Shown here one piece after another: positions 13,326-13,656 of a stretch of DNA of 13,656 nucleotides; position 1 is the first letter of the stretch, and every line of letters begins with the position of its first letter. Origin of the DNA: JAENVT01 sp031404635 (lineage in GTDB: Bacteria > Actinomycetota > Acidimicrobiia > Acidimicrobiales > Ilumatobacteraceae); contig JANNHY010000159.1 of NCBI GenBank assembly GCA_031404635.1, positions 1 through 13,656 on the forward strand. Reading direction: 5' to 3'. The notes beneath the pieces are model-generated. The model saw only the letters and a program-made list of their open reading frames with translations, was not told the origin of the DNA and ran no database searches. A program made the position numbers and the translations under genes.

Positions 13326-13656
13326 TCAATCCATGAGCATTCCACCGTTGACGTGCAGCGTCGCGCCGGTGACGTAGGCCGCGCCCGGCGATGCGAGGAA
13401 CCCCACACAAGAGGCCACCTCGGCCGCGTCACCGAATCGCGCCAGTGGAACGTGAGCGATCAGCGCCTGTCGCTGCTCAGCCGTCAACGCGCGGGTCATG
13501 TCCGTGTCGATGAACCCCGGAGCCACACAGTTCACCGTAATGCCTCGACTGCCGATTTCTCGTGCCAGTGACTTGGTGAATCCGGTGAGCCCGGCCTTGG
13601 CCGCGGAATAGTTCGTCTGCCCGGCATTGCCCATGGCGCCGACCACCGAGGTGATG
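13326..13656 (-). CDS. fabG: 3-oxoacyl-ACP reductase FabG, C-terminal part (gene runs past the window end)
   Basis: The last 110 residues of a short-chain dehydrogenase/reductase that reduces 3-oxoacyl-ACP with NADPH in type II fatty acid synthesis. The catalytic serine strand (ITSVVGAMGNAGQ), the active-site Tyr and Lys in NYSAAKAG, the conserved ITVNCVAPGFIDTDMT and the terminal GATLHVNGGM are all present. The 5' part lies beyond base 13656. The segment resembles proteobacterial FabG as I remember it (TLHVNGGM end, VGAMGNAGQTNY). It sits 142 bases upstream of the ACP gene, the classic fabG-acpP order; fabF, which normally follows, is absent. Confidence 0.93.
   Translation of the reverse strand, partial: ITSVVGAMGNAGQTNYSAAKAGLTGFTKSLAREIGSRGITVNCVAPGFIDTDMTRALTAEQRQALIAHVPLARFGDAAEVASCVGFLASPGAAYVTGATLHVNGGMLMD

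Noticed and set aside
13184..13432. N-terminal extension of the ACP-Uma2 frame into fabG
   Set aside because: ACP starts at the methionine at 13183, directly after a strong ribosome binding site. The extension overlaps fabG in another frame.
1..13656. Mobile element, CRISPR array, tRNA or rRNA
   Set aside because: No transposase or integrase motif, no regularly spaced repeats and no cloverleaf or rRNA core sequence was seen. The only repeats are coding duplications and single hairpins.

Overview
The window is about 64% G+C and almost fully coding; no gap between genes exceeds about 150 bases. Most of it (about 47 to 12,985) looks like a chromosomal segment of a high-G+C actinobacterium, most likely an Acidimicrobiia or Ilumatobacter-like lineage. 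The pointers are a NucS/EndoMS mismatch endonuclease, an actinobacterial-type EttA, a CysQ of the mycobacterial Rv2131c type, frequent GTG starts and many genes without strong Shine-Dalgarno sites. This placement is inference from remembered families, not a search.

Layout, left to right. (1) At 1-50 there is a scrap whose third frame reads like the C-terminal part of a UbiD decarboxylase. It is joined to a 5'-truncated ettA (to 1060). (2) A plus-strand run follows: ettA, a small two-helix membrane protein, a CysQ-like phosphatase, and a 642-residue membrane-anchored protein with two tandem copies of a Cys/His-rich domain that I cannot assign to a named family. (3) A convergent minus-strand gene (4195-5862) encodes a phosphohistidine 'mobile domain' protein without the ATP-grasp partner domain. 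(4) Divergent from it is a tight plus-strand cluster: an ABC1/UbiB-type kinase, a class I methyltransferase and nucS (5975-9179). (5) A minus-strand TrpB2-type tryptophan synthase beta chain (9197-10552) is divergent from plus-strand manA (10624-11670). A strikingly long, nearly perfect hairpin spans the manA stop codon. (6) On the minus strand at the right are fabG (cut by the window end), then an open reading frame in which an acyl carrier protein is fused in frame to a Uma2-family nuclease domain, then a nucleoside phosphorylase joined to it by a GTGA overlap.

The two observations most worth attention are the tandem-domain metal-binding candidate at 2230-4158 and the ACP-Uma2 fusion at 12485-13183. 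The fusion needs caution. The ACP part looks proteobacterial, its base composition drops to about 55% G+C, the usual ACP helix IV and the expected downstream fabF are missing, and the left edge of the window carries a second abrupt join (UbiD/EttA). An assembly or cloning chimera, or a recent recombination, must therefore be excluded before the fusion is treated as a real protein.

Most genes are housekeeping: translation (ettA), sulfur or nucleotide phosphate metabolism (cysQ), mismatch repair (nucS), tryptophan, mannose and nucleoside metabolism, and fatty acid synthesis (fabG, acp). I saw no tRNA, rRNA, CRISPR array, transposase or integrase.
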